Program-made: the position numbers and the translations under genes
Shown here: positions 9,814 through 18,400 of the stretch, piece by piece
Position numbering within the stretch: the first letter of the stretch is position 1
Layout of the letters: each line of letters opens with the position of its first letter
The notes under the pieces: model-generated
What the model saw: the letters and a program-made list of their open reading frames with translations, nothing else
What the model was told of the DNA's origin: nothing
The model's database searches: none
Virus record (IMG/VR): IMGVR_UViG_3300046318_000439
Coordinates: 62,001-126,000 of that record
Length of the DNA stretch: 64,000 bases
Source: a virus
Direction: 5' to 3' (one strand)

Positions 9814-10698
9814 ATGGCCAAAGCCGCTGACTTCTTCACAAAAGCTAGAAATGTAGCCGGAACTGCAAATGCACTCCGGGAATTCTTGCCAGATGAAATC
9901 ACAAATGGTATCGATTCCATCTTTGGCGGTAACATTCTACCAGTTGGAGCTCGTAAAGGAATCAGCGGTTTCAGATCCACCATTAATAACTTAAATGGAC
10001 TGCAAAGACCGAATCACTTTTACGTAACAATACCGAACCCTCCTATACTGCAGGGAGATATTGGTCCCATCTTATTGCCGTTTTTAACGGAGTCAGCAAC
10101 TATTCCTGGCGTATCTTTAGCAACATCAGATGTTAGACGTTACGGATATGGTCCAACCGAGAAAAAGCCGTATGCTCCTATATTTGTTGACCAACAGATG
10201 ACCTTTTTAGGAGACGCGTCTGGTGTTGTTCATAAGTTCTTTTATAAGTGGATGAACGGTATTGTAAAATATGATGAGTTCCCTCGAGGTAGACCAGGAT
10301 TCAATGGAGTACGTCCTTTTGAGGTTGAATATAAGCGCCAATACGCCGTCGACATTATAATCACAGCCATTGATGAAGTCGATCGGAAGATAATGGAAGT
10401 AAAGCTGTATGATGCGTTCCCAATCGCTATGGGTGATATAGGGTTGAGTTGGAACCAAAATGACAGCTACGTCGGTATACCAATCACGTTTTCTTACTAT
10501 AAATGGAAACGTACAGATATTAGTATCAATCTTGATGAATTAATTGGAGAAGACATTTCTCCAGTACAAAGATTGTTGAAGGCAGGAACTGCAATCCAGA
10601 CTCTTGCTAAAATTAAAAAGCCCAACAACGTTGCAGATATTCTCAACGTCGTCAACAATAGTAAAGTTGCTGTTGGAAGCTTAGGAGGTTTCTTTTAA
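9814..10698 (+). CDS. 54: Baseplate tail-tube initiator gp54
   Basis: A 294-residue protein (T4 gp54 is 320). Core features are LNGLQRPNHFYVTIPNPP, TESATIPGVSLATSDVRRYG and the tube-like end YVGIPITFSYYKWKRTDI. These belong to the tail-tube/gp54 fold that polymerises on gp48 and nucleates the tube and sheath. It sits between gp2-like and gp26, in the plus-strand structural operon. Confidence 0.9.
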   Translation: MAKAADFFTKARNVAGTANALREFLPDEITNGIDSIFGGNILPVGARKGISGFRSTINNLNGLQRPNHFYVTIPNPPILQGDIGPILLPFLTESATIPGVSLATSDVRRYGYGPTEKKPYAPIFVDQQMTFLGDASGVVHKFFYKWMNGIVKYDEFPRGRPGFNGVRPFEVEYKRQYAVDIIITAIDEVDRKIMEVKLYDAFPIAMGDIGLSWNQNDSYVGIPITFSYYKWKRTDISINLDELIGEDISPVQRLLKAGTAIQTLAKIKKPNNVADILNVVNNSKVAVGSLGGFF

Positions 10699-10707
10699 GG
10701 AGTTATT

Positions 10708-11418
10708 ATGGCATTACCAAAAATCAGTCACCCAATATTTGAATTGACATTACCATCCACCAAACAAACAATTCGCTACAGACCTTTCTTGGTCAAAGAA
10801 GAAAAGATTCTTCTAACTGCTCAAGCATCTGGCGAACCGCAAGACATTATCTTATCAATTAGACAAGTAATCAATAACTGTATTCTAACAGAAGGAATTG
10901 ATATTGAAGACTTAACAACATTTGATTTAGAGTATTTGTTTATTAAAATTAGAGCTAAATCTGTTAACAATATTATAAGTTTGACATATAGAGATTTAGA
11001 AGATGAAAAGCGTTATGATGTAGAAGTTGATCTAGATCAAATTGAAATGAAAGAAGATCCGACTCACACAAATATAGTGGATGTCGGTAACGGCATTTCT
11101 TTGACAATGCGTTATCCAAAAGCAGACATTGCATCATCATTAAAGGCTGTTGATGGTGAACTAGATGTATTCTTTGAAGTTTTGAGAAACTGCATTGCTA
11201 CAATTAATGACGGTGAGCAAACGCACGTTACGAGCGACTATGGCTCCGAAGAGATGGATGAATTTATTCAATCCCTTGACGTGAATGCATTTAAGAAGAT
11301 TCAAGAGTTTTTTTCAACTATGCCTAAACTGTACTATGAAGTCAAATATACTAATAGCTTAGGTAATGAAAAGGTCATCCCACTGACTACATTAAATGAT
11401 TTTTTTACGTTGGGCTGA
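10708..11418 (+). CDS. 26: Baseplate hub assembly protein gp26 (frame-0 product)
   Basis: A 236-residue protein (T4 gp26 is 208), with the family start HPIFELTLPSTKQTIRYRPF and LVKEEKILLTAQASGEPQD. It has a good ribosome site (AAGGAG) before the ATG at 10708. gp26 helps assemble the hub and is not abundant in the virion. Near its end is a run of six T residues at 11401-11406 preceded by GA, with codons ttt ttt acg. The -1 frame then stays open to 11594 (see next entry). Confidence 0.9.
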   Translation: MALPKISHPIFELTLPSTKQTIRYRPFLVKEEKILLTAQASGEPQDIILSIRQVINNCILTEGIDIEDLTTFDLEYLFIKIRAKSVNNIISLTYRDLEDEKRYDVEVDLDQIEMKEDPTHTNIVDVGNGISLTMRYPKADIASSLKAVDGELDVFFEVLRNCIATINDGEQTHVTSDYGSEEMDEFIQSLDVNAFKKIQEFFSTMPKLYYEVKYTNSLGNEKVIPLTTLNDFFTLG

Positions 11419-11594
11419 GTCATAACTCATTAGCAAACTACTATACGCTAATATTCAGTTTGGCTCAGCATCATAAATGGTCAGTGACAGAGATAGAAGA
11501 TATGATACCTTTTGAGCGTGATCTTTATGTGGATATGTTGAAGGATTATTTAGAAAAAGAACAAGAGAGATTAAAATCTAAAGGACATGGCTGA
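11406..11594 (+). CDS. gp51-like extension of gp26, reached by probable -1 frameshift
   Basis: In the -1 frame relative to gp26 the sequence is open from inside the T-run to TGA at 11592-11594. It gives about 60 residues that include LANYYTLIFSLAQHHKW and IEDMIPFERDLYVDML, then a charged helical end. The segment has no usable start or ribosome site near its beginning. The composition looks like hub-assembly (gp51-type) and tail-chaperone second halves. The slippery run T TTT TTT lies in register with gp26 codons. The stop overlaps the next gene's ATG at 11587. Confidence 0.65.
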   Translation, partial: YVGLSHNSLANYYTLIFSLAQHHKWSVTEIEDMIPFERDLYVDMLKDYLEKEQERLKSKGHG

Positions 11595-12894
11595 TACAAA
11601 GACCACTGCAATGAACGAAGCTAAGGATGCTGCTTTAGACAGCATCGGCTTCGTTTTGTCTGCTACAAAAACTCAATCAGTTCAATTAAAGAAATCGTCA
11701 CTGCTTGCAGCACGTAACGTCGTAGCGGTGCGTAAAAATTTAGTATCTCTCGTAACTACTTTTAAAACATATCAAAATACAATCAAGCAAATACAAGCCG
11801 TCGTTGGTAAAGGCGGAGATGCTAATAGCAAGGTATCTAAAATTAGTGGCATACTTCAATCTGGAGGAGATGCATACAAAGAAAAAGAAGCAGAGCAAGA
11901 AGACAAACCAAAAGCCACCGAATTGGTGAAGGGCATTGGTAAGAATGTAGCTACTGCTGCAGGCTCTGCATTAGCCCTAGCCATTCCATTCTTATTGAGT
12001 CCAGAAATGCGCGAAATGTTGATGAGTTTCTTTAGCGGTTTCTTGGAAGGTTTGGGATTAGGTAAAGATGCCCTGGATAAAGTTAAGCTCGGATTCGGAA
12101 TAGCTGCTGGTATATTGATAGCTTATTTCTCTGCATCAGTTATATCAAGTATAGCAGGGGCATTCATGCAAATGCAAAAACTAGCGCAGGTGTTGGGATT
12201 GGCTGGTGAGGTCGTAAGCGCTGAGAAAACCAAAATAGATACAGAGAAAGATAAAGTCAAGCAAGCAGGCAAGGGAACTAAAGCAGAGTTGGATAGTGCC
12301 AAAAAGGACATGAAGAAGAATAGCAAGGGCAATCTTCTAAAACGACTAGGAGTGCTTAAAAATACACTAGGTCCTAAACTATTGAAGTTGGGCAAAAACT
12401 TTCTTAAAGCACTACCAATAGTTGGCACAGTTTTAGGCATAGGACTCATTTTGTATGATTTGTTTGATATAGGTAAAGATGTTTGGAATTTCCTTAAAGG
12501 GGAAGAAACGACGGACGCTGAAGATAAGCAAAACACAGAGCAAGAAGATGCAGCTCCTGTTTCTGCTACATCTGCTCCAGCGTCAGCTGCTGCCTCTGCC
12601 CCTGCAGCAGCTGAGGCAGAAATAAAAGCACCAACAAGTAATACATCTGCAGCAGAAATGACTTCAGCTAGCTCTGCTCCCGTTGCAGCTGAACCAGCCG
12701 ATACCCCTCGCGCTGAAGGTATGGCCATACAAGAAAGTTCCGTAAAGGTAGAGCAAGCTGATTCAGATCTTGCTCGTACTGCTGGGGGAGTAAATATTAC
12801 TACAATAGACAATTCTACAACAATAATGTCCAGCCCTAAATCAGCTACCGCACCTCCTTCAACGCTAGTATATTCAGTAACGGTAGGAATGTAA
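11587..12894 (+). CDS. Tail/tape-measure-like membrane-spanning protein
   Basis: A 435-residue protein not closely recognised. It has a helical N-terminus, a hydrophobic stretch at about residues 115-140 (GSALALAIPFLLS), a second at 165-195 (GIAAGILIAYFSASVISSIAG), a basic helix, then a third at about 275-295 (ALPIVGTVLGIGLILYDLF). The last ~120 residues are Ala/Glu/Pro/Ser-rich and probably disordered. The order (helices, hydrophobic segments, flexible tail) is repeated in the next gene. The position after gp26/gp51 is where T4 has gp29 and gp28. I infer a tail-lumen or tape-measure role. Confidence 0.6.
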   Translation: MADTKTTAMNEAKDAALDSIGFVLSATKTQSVQLKKSSLLAARNVVAVRKNLVSLVTTFKTYQNTIKQIQAVVGKGGDANSKVSKISGILQSGGDAYKEKEAEQEDKPKATELVKGIGKNVATAAGSALALAIPFLLSPEMREMLMSFFSGFLEGLGLGKDALDKVKLGFGIAAGILIAYFSASVISSIAGAFMQMQKLAQVLGLAGEVVSAEKTKIDTEKDKVKQAGKGTKAELDSAKKDMKKNSKGNLLKRLGVLKNTLGPKLLKLGKNFLKALPIVGTVLGIGLILYDLFDIGKDVWNFLKGEETTDAEDKQNTEQEDAAPVSATSAPASAAASAPAAAEAEIKAPTSNTSAAEMTSASSAPVAAEPADTPRAEGMAIQESSVKVEQADSDLARTAGGVNITTIDNSTTIMSSPKSATAPPSTLVYSVTVGM

Positions 12895-12897
12895 TAA

Positions 12898-14685
12898 ATG
12901 GCTAACAAAAAGAATCTTCCTAAACTATCCAAACGCACAGCAAATTTGGAAGCATGGCTCGATGAAGTTACAAAGAAACACAACTACGTTGCCAAAGAAG
13001 TGGAGTATGCACATAGCGATCTAGCATTGGTTAGAGGCAGACTTGATAAAATTGAGAAGCATGAGGAAAAGACTGATAAGAGCATCGAGGAGATGCGCGG
13101 TATTATCAATGCAGTTAACAAAAAGGCAGGTTTATTAACTAATGTTGCTGCTAAGAATGCAGGTAAGGTAAAAACTGCTGAGCAAGGTGCAACAGGGAAA
13201 CCCGACACATCCAACACAATAGCTGCATTAACTAGTTCTATGAATATAATTGCTACTTCATTAGGAATAATGAATAGTAGCCTATCGAAAGCTTTAGGTG
13301 TAAAGATGGCTCCTATGGGAGCTCAGAAAGAAGAAGCTCCAGGTCCATCAGGAATCCCAGCTCCTAAAGAAGGAGAAAAAGAACAAGGTATATTTGGTCT
13401 ACTCAAAGGATTGTTCTCAAATCCTGCTGTCGTAGCTGCAATAGCTGGCATTGTATACACCGTATTGCCAAAAGAAACACAAGAACAAATTAAAGGGTTC
13501 TTGGGGGGATTCGCTGATGGTCTCGGAGAGGCTATGGGGAAGAATGAGCAAGAAGGTATGGGAGGTTTCAACACAGCCCTTAAAGCAGCTGGTATTGCAT
13601 TGACTGCATATTTTGGCGCTAAGATGATTAGCGGGGTTGCTGGTGCAATCACAACAACGCTAAAAATTGTCAAGATGATGGGTGGCGGTAAGCTAGGCAG
13701 AGGTCTTGCTGTTGCTGGAGCTGCAGCTGCAGTTGGTGGTGCTGTTGCGATGAGTGGTGGAGACGATGAAGAGGGCGGTGGCGGTGAAGCAGCTGCTGCA
13801 GGAGGAGCAGTTCCAAGTGGCGGAGATGCTGGAGGCGCTGAATCTAAACCATCTCCCGCTGGCACGAGCTTGCCTAAACCTAAAGATACAACAGCTCCTA
13901 AGGCACCCCCTGGATCATCAAGTACAGGTAGTAACGTACCAGACAATATCGATTTAAAGAGTGTAGTCAATGCTGGTTCTGGCGTTGACTTAGAAGGTCT
14001 TGACCCATCAGCCAAAAAACGTCTTGCAGGTATGGCATATGAGTACCAGCAGAAGACTGGCAAGAAACTACAAGTTAACTCTGCTTATAGAGACCCAGAA
14101 AAGCAAGCACAGCTGTATGCTAAGATAGGACCTCCCAATGCTGCCCCTCCTGGAAAGAGCTGGCACGAAAAGGGATTGGCTTTTGATATTAACTCAGCAG
14201 ATGCTAATAAAGCAGATGAGCTTGGACTCATGGCTAAGTATGGATTCAAGCGACCTGTGGCTAAAGAGCCATGGCACGTAGAATTATCTGAGACAAGAGG
14301 CGGCCCAGCATATGCTGATAATCCAGCTGCGCCTGGGGCTGCTGTTGCTGTTGCAGATAAGAGTGGTAAACCATCAATACCCGCATCAGGTAAAACCACT
14401 GCAGCAGGTGAGGTAGCATCAGCCCCAGGTGCTGGTAGCACCCCAGCCGATAGCGCTACATTAGCACAAGATAATAATAATACCGGACAACAAGTCAATA
14501 GCTTATCGCAAAATGTCAAGGATGCTGCTAGGCCTGGATCTTCCACTTCTATGGCAAGCGTTGACAACTCACAAAAAGGTGGGACAGGAAGTCAAGAAGC
14601 AGCTCCTCAACAACCTATCCCATCACCTATTGCTTCAAGAGGCTCACTAGGAGCCTTCACAAAACATAGTACAGCTTACGCTTAA
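12898..14685 (+). CDS. Tail tape-measure-like protein with M15 peptidase domain
   Basis: A 595-residue protein (T4 gp29 is 590). It has an N-terminal coiled coil (residues ~10-75), hydrophobic segments near 175-190 and 235-285, and a linker rich in Gly/Ala/Pro. At about residues 365-470 is a VanY/M15-type metallopeptidase domain: VNSAYRDPEKQAQLYAKIG, then SWHEKGLAFDIN with the zinc ligands His and Asp, then EPWHVE with the final His. M15 enzymes cut peptidoglycan cross-links. The C-terminus is low complexity. The virion probably uses this domain for cell-wall penetration, since gp5 lacks a lysozyme domain. It converges on gp32 with a four-base overlap. Confidence 0.75.
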   Translation: MANKKNLPKLSKRTANLEAWLDEVTKKHNYVAKEVEYAHSDLALVRGRLDKIEKHEEKTDKSIEEMRGIINAVNKKAGLLTNVAAKNAGKVKTAEQGATGKPDTSNTIAALTSSMNIIATSLGIMNSSLSKALGVKMAPMGAQKEEAPGPSGIPAPKEGEKEQGIFGLLKGLFSNPAVVAAIAGIVYTVLPKETQEQIKGFLGGFADGLGEAMGKNEQEGMGGFNTALKAAGIALTAYFGAKMISGVAGAITTTLKIVKMMGGGKLGRGLAVAGAAAAVGGAVAMSGGDDEEGGGGEAAAAGGAVPSGGDAGGAESKPSPAGTSLPKPKDTTAPKAPPGSSSTGSNVPDNIDLKSVVNAGSGVDLEGLDPSAKKRLAGMAYEYQQKTGKKLQVNSAYRDPEKQAQLYAKIGPPNAAPPGKSWHEKGLAFDINSADANKADELGLMAKYGFKRPVAKEPWHVELSETRGGPAYADNPAAPGAAVAVADKSGKPSIPASGKTTAAGEVASAPGAGSTPADSATLAQDNNNTGQQVNSLSQNVKDAARPGSSTSMASVDNSQKGGTGSQEAAPQQPIPSPIASRGSLGAFTKHSTAYA

Positions 14686-15626
14686 TCTTCTTCAGCTAAA
14701 CGCTTAAAGAAGTCCATGTTTTCATCATCATCATCAAAAGCAGGTTCTAATACTTTAGCAGGAGCTGCTTTAGCAGCTGCTGTTCGTTGAACCGGAGCTT
14801 GCGTTGCTGGCTCTTGATCATCCCACGGCGCTGTCTTTGACTCTGCTGCTGTTGTACGAGCAGCTGCTGGGCTACCATCTAATCCCAAAGCCTTATTTAA
14901 ACGAGCCTTCAATTCATCATATGATTTGAATTCTTTAGGATCAACAAACGCTGCTAATGAGTGTTCTTGTTTCCAGATGTTTTCCAACTCATCATCATCG
15001 TCCATTAGTGGAGCCTTAGCTTCGAACTCAGACTTATCGTAGTTGCGGTATCCCTCAACTTTACGAATCTTTAACTTAAAGTTAGCACCATCCCAGAAAT
15101 CAAATGGGTTGATCTTTGTCTCATCTTCAAACTCTGGATTCATAGCCAACTCAATCTTGTCCCAGATCTTCTTACCATATTTGAAAAGCATTACCTTGCC
15201 TTCATTTTCTGGATGAGCAGGATCTTTAACAACATAGATGTTAGAGATGAAAGATAGACGACGTTTATACTTGCGTACTAATTCTTTATTAGCTTCAATA
15301 CCAGAGTTCCACAACTGACTGTTGTATTCTGATACTGGATCTTTTTGACCTAGTGTAGTCAATGACTTATTCATATACCAACCGCCTGGACCTTGGAATC
15401 CATGATCCCAGATACGAACGTATGGTGTACCTTCGTCCCCATCAGCACCTGGTGTTGGCAAGAAGCGAATAATTGCATAGCCGTTACCTGCTTTATCTAC
15501 TTCTGGTTTCCAGAAGCGATTGTCATCTTGTGAACCTTGTGCGGGGGTGTTTAGTTTTTGAACTTCGTTGATTAGCTTATCAAATTGTGACTTGCTGTTT
15601 TTCTTGAGTGAGGCAAATGAGCTCAT
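14682..15626 (-). CDS. 32: Single-stranded DNA-binding protein gp32
   Basis: A 314-residue protein (T4 gp32 is 301). It shows the gp32 core: SSFASLKKNSKSQFDKLINE, then WKPEVDKAGNGYAIIRFLP, a middle domain with YKRRLSFISNIYVVKDP, and an acidic C-terminal tail (AFDDDDENMDFFKRLAEED) that binds replication partners. The T4 gp32 zinc cysteines are not evident in the expected region, so the fold may lack zinc. The order gp33-gp59-gp32 is as in T4. Confidence 0.95.
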   Translation of the reverse strand: MSSFASLKKNSKSQFDKLINEVQKLNTPAQGSQDDNRFWKPEVDKAGNGYAIIRFLPTPGADGDEGTPYVRIWDHGFQGPGGWYMNKSLTTLGQKDPVSEYNSQLWNSGIEANKELVRKYKRRLSFISNIYVVKDPAHPENEGKVMLFKYGKKIWDKIELAMNPEFEDETKINPFDFWDGANFKLKIRKVEGYRNYDKSEFEAKAPLMDDDDELENIWKQEHSLAAFVDPKEFKSYDELKARLNKALGLDGSPAAARTTAAESKTAPWDDQEPATQAPVQRTAAAKAAPAKVLEPAFDDDDENMDFFKRLAEED

Positions 15627-15695
15627 ATGTATTCTCCGTATAACGTTGTATGAAAGTGTATTCGTTGTATTTCACAAACTACCATAATGTAGAAG

Positions 15696-15703
15696 TATTT
15701 ATA
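15696..15703 (-). promoter_or_regulatory. T4-type late promoter before gp32
   Basis: The minus strand reads TATAAATA exactly, the T4 late promoter -10 consensus, about 70 bases upstream of the gp32 start. The phage encodes gp33, so gp33/gp45-dependent late promoters are expected. Confidence 0.5.
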
Positions 15704-16291
15704 TTACCTCTTTATTGCAAATTTGTCAACAACTATTTGCTTTAGTTTATCCTTTTCGAACCTAAGGAAGGGTCTGTACTTCTTACACTTCTTGTATATC
15801 ATTGGCCAAATAACATCTTCTTCAATGTTCTTGTTCCAGTGTCTAAAGAAACCACAAAGGTCATTCAAAATAATTACTGTCTCTAATGAGACCTTATTCT
15901 GTATCAATAACTTTAAAAGTATAGGGTGATTGCTACCATCCACCATAAGGTTGTTATTGTATACAGGATCAAGACTATCGAGATCATTGGTAAAGTTGTA
16001 TGTTAAAGATTCCTGGCGTTTAAGCCATATCTTGTAATTGTCCTCAGCTCGCTGCTCATTAGCTAAGTCGCCTACCCAAACGTTTGGGCTATCCTCAACG
16101 ATGTTGGCTAAAATATAAGACTGTGGATCTTTTTGTTTAGCCAACTTGCTAAAGAAGTATTTGTCATGTCGCATTTCAAATGACTTAACGTTTGCTCTTG
16201 TCTTACCGCCATAACGAAAAAAGTCATATGTATCAGAATTAAAATGATTCTTCAAAGCGACATACAGTTTGTATGCCTCATATCCTGTCAT
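15704..16291 (-). CDS. 59: Replicative helicase loader gp59
   Basis: A 195-residue protein (T4 gp59 is 217). It shows the family start MTGYEAYKLYVALKNHFNSD and the segment YDFFRYGGKTRANVKSFEMR. In T4, gp59 loads helicase gp41 onto gp32-covered fork DNA. It overlaps gp33 upstream by four bases, in the conserved gp33-gp59-gp32 order. Confidence 0.93.
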   Translation of the reverse strand: MTGYEAYKLYVALKNHFNSDTYDFFRYGGKTRANVKSFEMRHDKYFFSKLAKQKDPQSYILANIVEDSPNVWVGDLANEQRAEDNYKIWLKRQESLTYNFTNDLDSLDPVYNNNLMVDGSNHPILLKLLIQNKVSLETVIILNDLCGFFRHWNKNIEEDVIWPMIYKKCKKYRPFLRFEKDKLKQIVVDKFAIKR

Positions 16292-16533
16292 ATGGGTAGT
16301 TTTGCACTCTTAGGAAAATAACCAGCACTCTCAGCATCTAGTCGTACACGAGCTTTCATTTTTGCATTCTTCCGAATAAGTCCAGCAGCAGTCTCAATCT
16401 CCAGTCCTGTTTGTTCACAGTAATAGAGAACAGCATCTAAGTATTCCATTCGCTTCTCTTCAGCAATCTGTTCAATCTTCTGAAGAAAATCCTGTACGTT
16501 TATAATGCTATTGATCTGTTGTTCTTCTGTCAT
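16288..16533 (-). CDS. 33: Late transcription co-activator gp33
   Basis: An 81-residue protein (T4 gp33 is 112). It is an acidic/basic helical protein with the conserved C-terminal half (MEYLDAVLYYCEQTGLEIET, KMKARVRLDAESAGYFPK). gp33 links RNA polymerase to the sliding clamp at late promoters. The call relies on this segment plus position just before gp59. It overlaps genes on both sides by four bases. Confidence 0.85.
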   Translation of the reverse strand: MTEEQQINSIINVQDFLQKIEQIAEEKRMEYLDAVLYYCEQTGLEIETAAGLIRKNAKMKARVRLDAESAGYFPKSAKLPI

Positions 16534-16811
16534 TTAAAGACTACCAATCCTAGTAAAAAGGCTTGGACGAAAAACCCAACGCCTATGGTTATTATATTCA
16601 ACATATCTTTATTAATTAATGCTTTGAGGAAGAATAATAACAAGCCACCCCAGGCAAACATTACAACATCTAAAGATGGTAGTTTGTCGGATACAGCAAA
16701 TATCAACGATAGGAGAGAAGGAATCGTAGCGCAATGAATCAACACTACCGCTAACCAACCTATCCCCTCTGATGATAAATGTGATATCTTTTCAGCAGCT
16801 GTTTTCTTCAT
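16530..16811 (-). CDS. Small membrane protein
   Basis: A 93-residue protein when started at the ATG at 16811 (MKKTAAEKISHLSSEG), which lies just after the lysin stop. It has two or three hydrophobic segments (GWLAVVLIHCATIPSLLSLI, VVMFAWGGLLLFFLKAL, IITIGVGFFVQAFLLGLVVF). Being next to a lysin gene it could be a holin, but this is positional inference only. Confidence 0.65.
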   Translation of the reverse strand: MKKTAAEKISHLSSEGIGWLAVVLIHCATIPSLLSLIFAVSDKLPSLDVVMFAWGGLLLFFLKALINKDMLNIITIGVGFFVQAFLLGLVVFK

Positions 16812-16815
16812 AACT

Positions 16816-17406
16816 TTAATAAACCTTTCCAGCTGGCTTATCTTTGTAGAAGATGTGTTGGCCGATTTTTCCAATTCGCTGTTTGTTCCAGTTTGGGTTG
16901 ACATAGTCTGCATGATAATATAAAGCCTCTCTTAATCCATCAAGTCTGAAACCTTCAAGTAATACTTTCTTTGCTACTTCTTCACTCTCTTCGTACATCT
17001 TAGGATGTACTGGTCTAGTTTTATGGTTGGTTTCACAAAACCATGAAAACTGACATACCACCTTATCGTAGAACACGTTCCGTTGTTGTACTACTCCACA
17101 AACGCTAGACGGAAACTTACCGCTATTCATTCTATTGAGTGTTACTTGCGCTACAGCTACCTTACCTTCAAAAGGTTCTCCTGCTGCTTCCCAATAAATG
17201 TTTTGTGTCAAACATTGGATCTGTTGTTCCTTTTCCTTAACAGACATATTAGCTGGTAACCCAGTTATTGCAATATACTGTTTTGTTTTTGCGTCAAGCG
17301 CAAAGCTTACACCTAGGACTACAATCAGTAATCCAATAAAAAAATAAAAGCCTCTGAACATTAGTTCGAAGTTTTTAAGGATAGGCAAAAAAATTGACCT
17401 ATTCAT
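16816..17406 (-). CDS. SleB-type cell wall hydrolase (endolysin) with N-terminal membrane anchor
   Basis: A 196-residue protein. Residues 18-38 are a single hydrophobic segment (GFYFFIGLLIVVLGVSFA). From about residue 62 it matches the Hydrolase_2/SleB family: CLTQNIYWEAAGEPFEGKVA with the catalytic Glu, then VAQVTLNRMNSGKFPSSVCG and FSWFCE. These enzymes cleave the glycan chain of peptidoglycan. The N-terminal segment could be a signal-anchor-release type that secretes the enzyme without a holin, or a plain signal peptide. It has a strong ribosome site (AAGGAGG) and its own promoter at 17438-17466. Confidence 0.85.
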   Translation of the reverse strand: MNRSIFLPILKNFELMFRGFYFFIGLLIVVLGVSFALDAKTKQYIAITGLPANMSVKEKEQQIQCLTQNIYWEAAGEPFEGKVAVAQVTLNRMNSGKFPSSVCGVVQQRNVFYDKVVCQFSWFCETNHKTRPVHPKMYEESEEVAKKVLLEGFRLDGLREALYYHADYVNPNWNKQRIGKIGQHIFYKDKPAGKVY

Positions 17407-17437
17407 AATACCTCCTTTGATTTGTACAGCTCTTTAC

Positions 17438-17466
17438 ATTATCCCTCAAAAGGAGATTAATGTCTA
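17438..17466 (-). promoter_or_regulatory. Sigma70-like promoter for the lysin operon
   Basis: On the minus strand TAGACA at 17466-17461 and GATAAT at 17443-17438 are 17 bp apart, 32 bases before the lysin ATG. It resembles the early promoter family but with a weaker -35. Confidence 0.55.
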
Positions 17467-17570
17467 CTGGCAAATAGATTCAGTAGTATTGTGTATGCGT
17501 CCTAATATCTGAAAAGGACTAAACCAATATTGCAGCCAGGCATACACCCAATATTCTACAATAAAGTTTA

Positions 17571-18203
17571 TTAACATACAAGAGCTTTATGTGTTAATTC
17601 TGCTTTAGGGAAACCAAAGTATTTGGCTTTCCAATCGTTCTGTGCAAATCCGACTAAAGAAGACCATTCGTCCTTCTTTTCTATTAATCGCTTCGCTGCG
17701 TTCTCCCAATCTGTGGCAAGAACAAACTTCTCGATGTTTTCCTTATAGGCAGTACACTCCTCTGATGTGTGAAAATCTTGCTCGATGTGGATCACTTCAA
17801 ATATTTCCTCTCCATCGAAGTAATCTAGGGCAAGATCCAATCCCCATTTTTGTTTACATTGTAACAAATAGCTTAGCTTGGGAATCTGCGGTTTGAATGA
17901 AAGAAGTTGCTGTAAAGCATCTTCCGTGAAATTGCATCGGTGGAGAACAGTGCAATGGTCTAATATGAACCCTTTAGGTTGATTAGACAAATGCATCCAA
18001 GCTTCTTGGAATGCATTATGATTTAGTATTTCATTATAGACTGGATAACCATTCACCCAATAGTACTCTCGTTCGAGTTGGGTTAATTCGAATCCGTCTT
18101 TATCAAAGTAATTAGTGGCCTGTGTTAACAGCTTATGCTGCATCACCGGCGCTTTGCATGTTGGGTTTTTATACACCAACGCATGTTTATTTACAGTGAA
18201 CAT
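17571..18203 (-). CDS. Hypothetical protein, 210 residues
   Basis: Not recognised. The ATG at 18203 is chosen over an upstream TTG. It is a soluble, aromatic-rich protein (LEREYYWVNGYPVYNEILNH, RLIEKKDEWSSLVGFAQND) with several Cys and His but no ordered metal motif. The first ~110 residues describe an alpha/beta body; no signal peptide or membrane segment. The 90-odd bases on its 3' side before the lysin promoter hold no gene. Confidence 0.75.
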   Translation of the reverse strand: MFTVNKHALVYKNPTCKAPVMQHKLLTQATNYFDKDGFELTQLEREYYWVNGYPVYNEILNHNAFQEAWMHLSNQPKGFILDHCTVLHRCNFTEDALQQLLSFKPQIPKLSYLLQCKQKWGLDLALDYFDGEEIFEVIHIEQDFHTSEECTAYKENIEKFVLATDWENAAKRLIEKKDEWSSLVGFAQNDWKAKYFGFPKAELTHKALVC

Positions 18204-18232
18204 AGATTTATTTATGCTTTTTCTATGTCCAA

Positions 18233-18249
18233 ACAACTACTTTTTGTAG
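18233..18249. other. Inverted repeat upstream of the 18203 gene
   Basis: AACTAC, a five-T loop and GTAGTT form a perfect six-bp stem between the displaced tmRNA end and the 18203 start. Read on the minus strand it has no T-run after it, so a terminator role is doubtful. It may be the 3' boundary of the tmRNA transcript. Confidence 0.35.
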
Positions 18250-18274
18250 TTCCTTATTATAAACAAGGAGTTAC

Positions 18275-18344
18275 TGTTGGTGGGTAATTCTGTTACGAGG
18301 AAACCCACCGAAACCCTAAGCAGTGTTTAGGCTGCTAATGCGAA
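18275..18344 (-). ncRNA. Displaced tmRNA 3' end: second FALAA-stop tag end plus two hairpins
   Basis: On the minus strand 18344-18327 reads TTC GCA TTA GCA GCC TAA, encoding FALAA-stop, the classic end of a tmRNA tag. The stop lies in a hairpin (CCTAA/TTAGG, 18315-18331). A further 7-bp hairpin (GGTGGGT/ACCCACC, 18279-18309) follows. This matches the order of elements expected at the 3' end of a tmRNA coding piece. No resume codon or 5' domain is next to it. I interpret it as the original tmRNA end, pushed away by insertion of the GIY-YIG gene. Confidence 0.65.
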
Positions 18345-18360
18345 CTTAAATGTTTGAATT

Positions 18361-18368
18361 TATAAATA
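18361..18368 (+). promoter_or_regulatory. T4-type late promoter for the GIY-YIG gene
   Basis: An exact TATAAATA lies 33 bases before the ATG at 18401. The same octamer precedes the HNH endonuclease at 27308, so both homing endonuclease genes appear to be late-expressed. Confidence 0.6.
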
Positions 18369-18400
18369 GCATTATCATATACTTTTATAGGGAAAACAAC

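Noticed and set aside
12123-14567. Minus-strand frames up to 286 codons opposite the tail genes
   Set aside because: They mirror the Ala/Gly-rich tail proteins; the plus-strand genes have family motifs (M15 peptidase) and proper starts.
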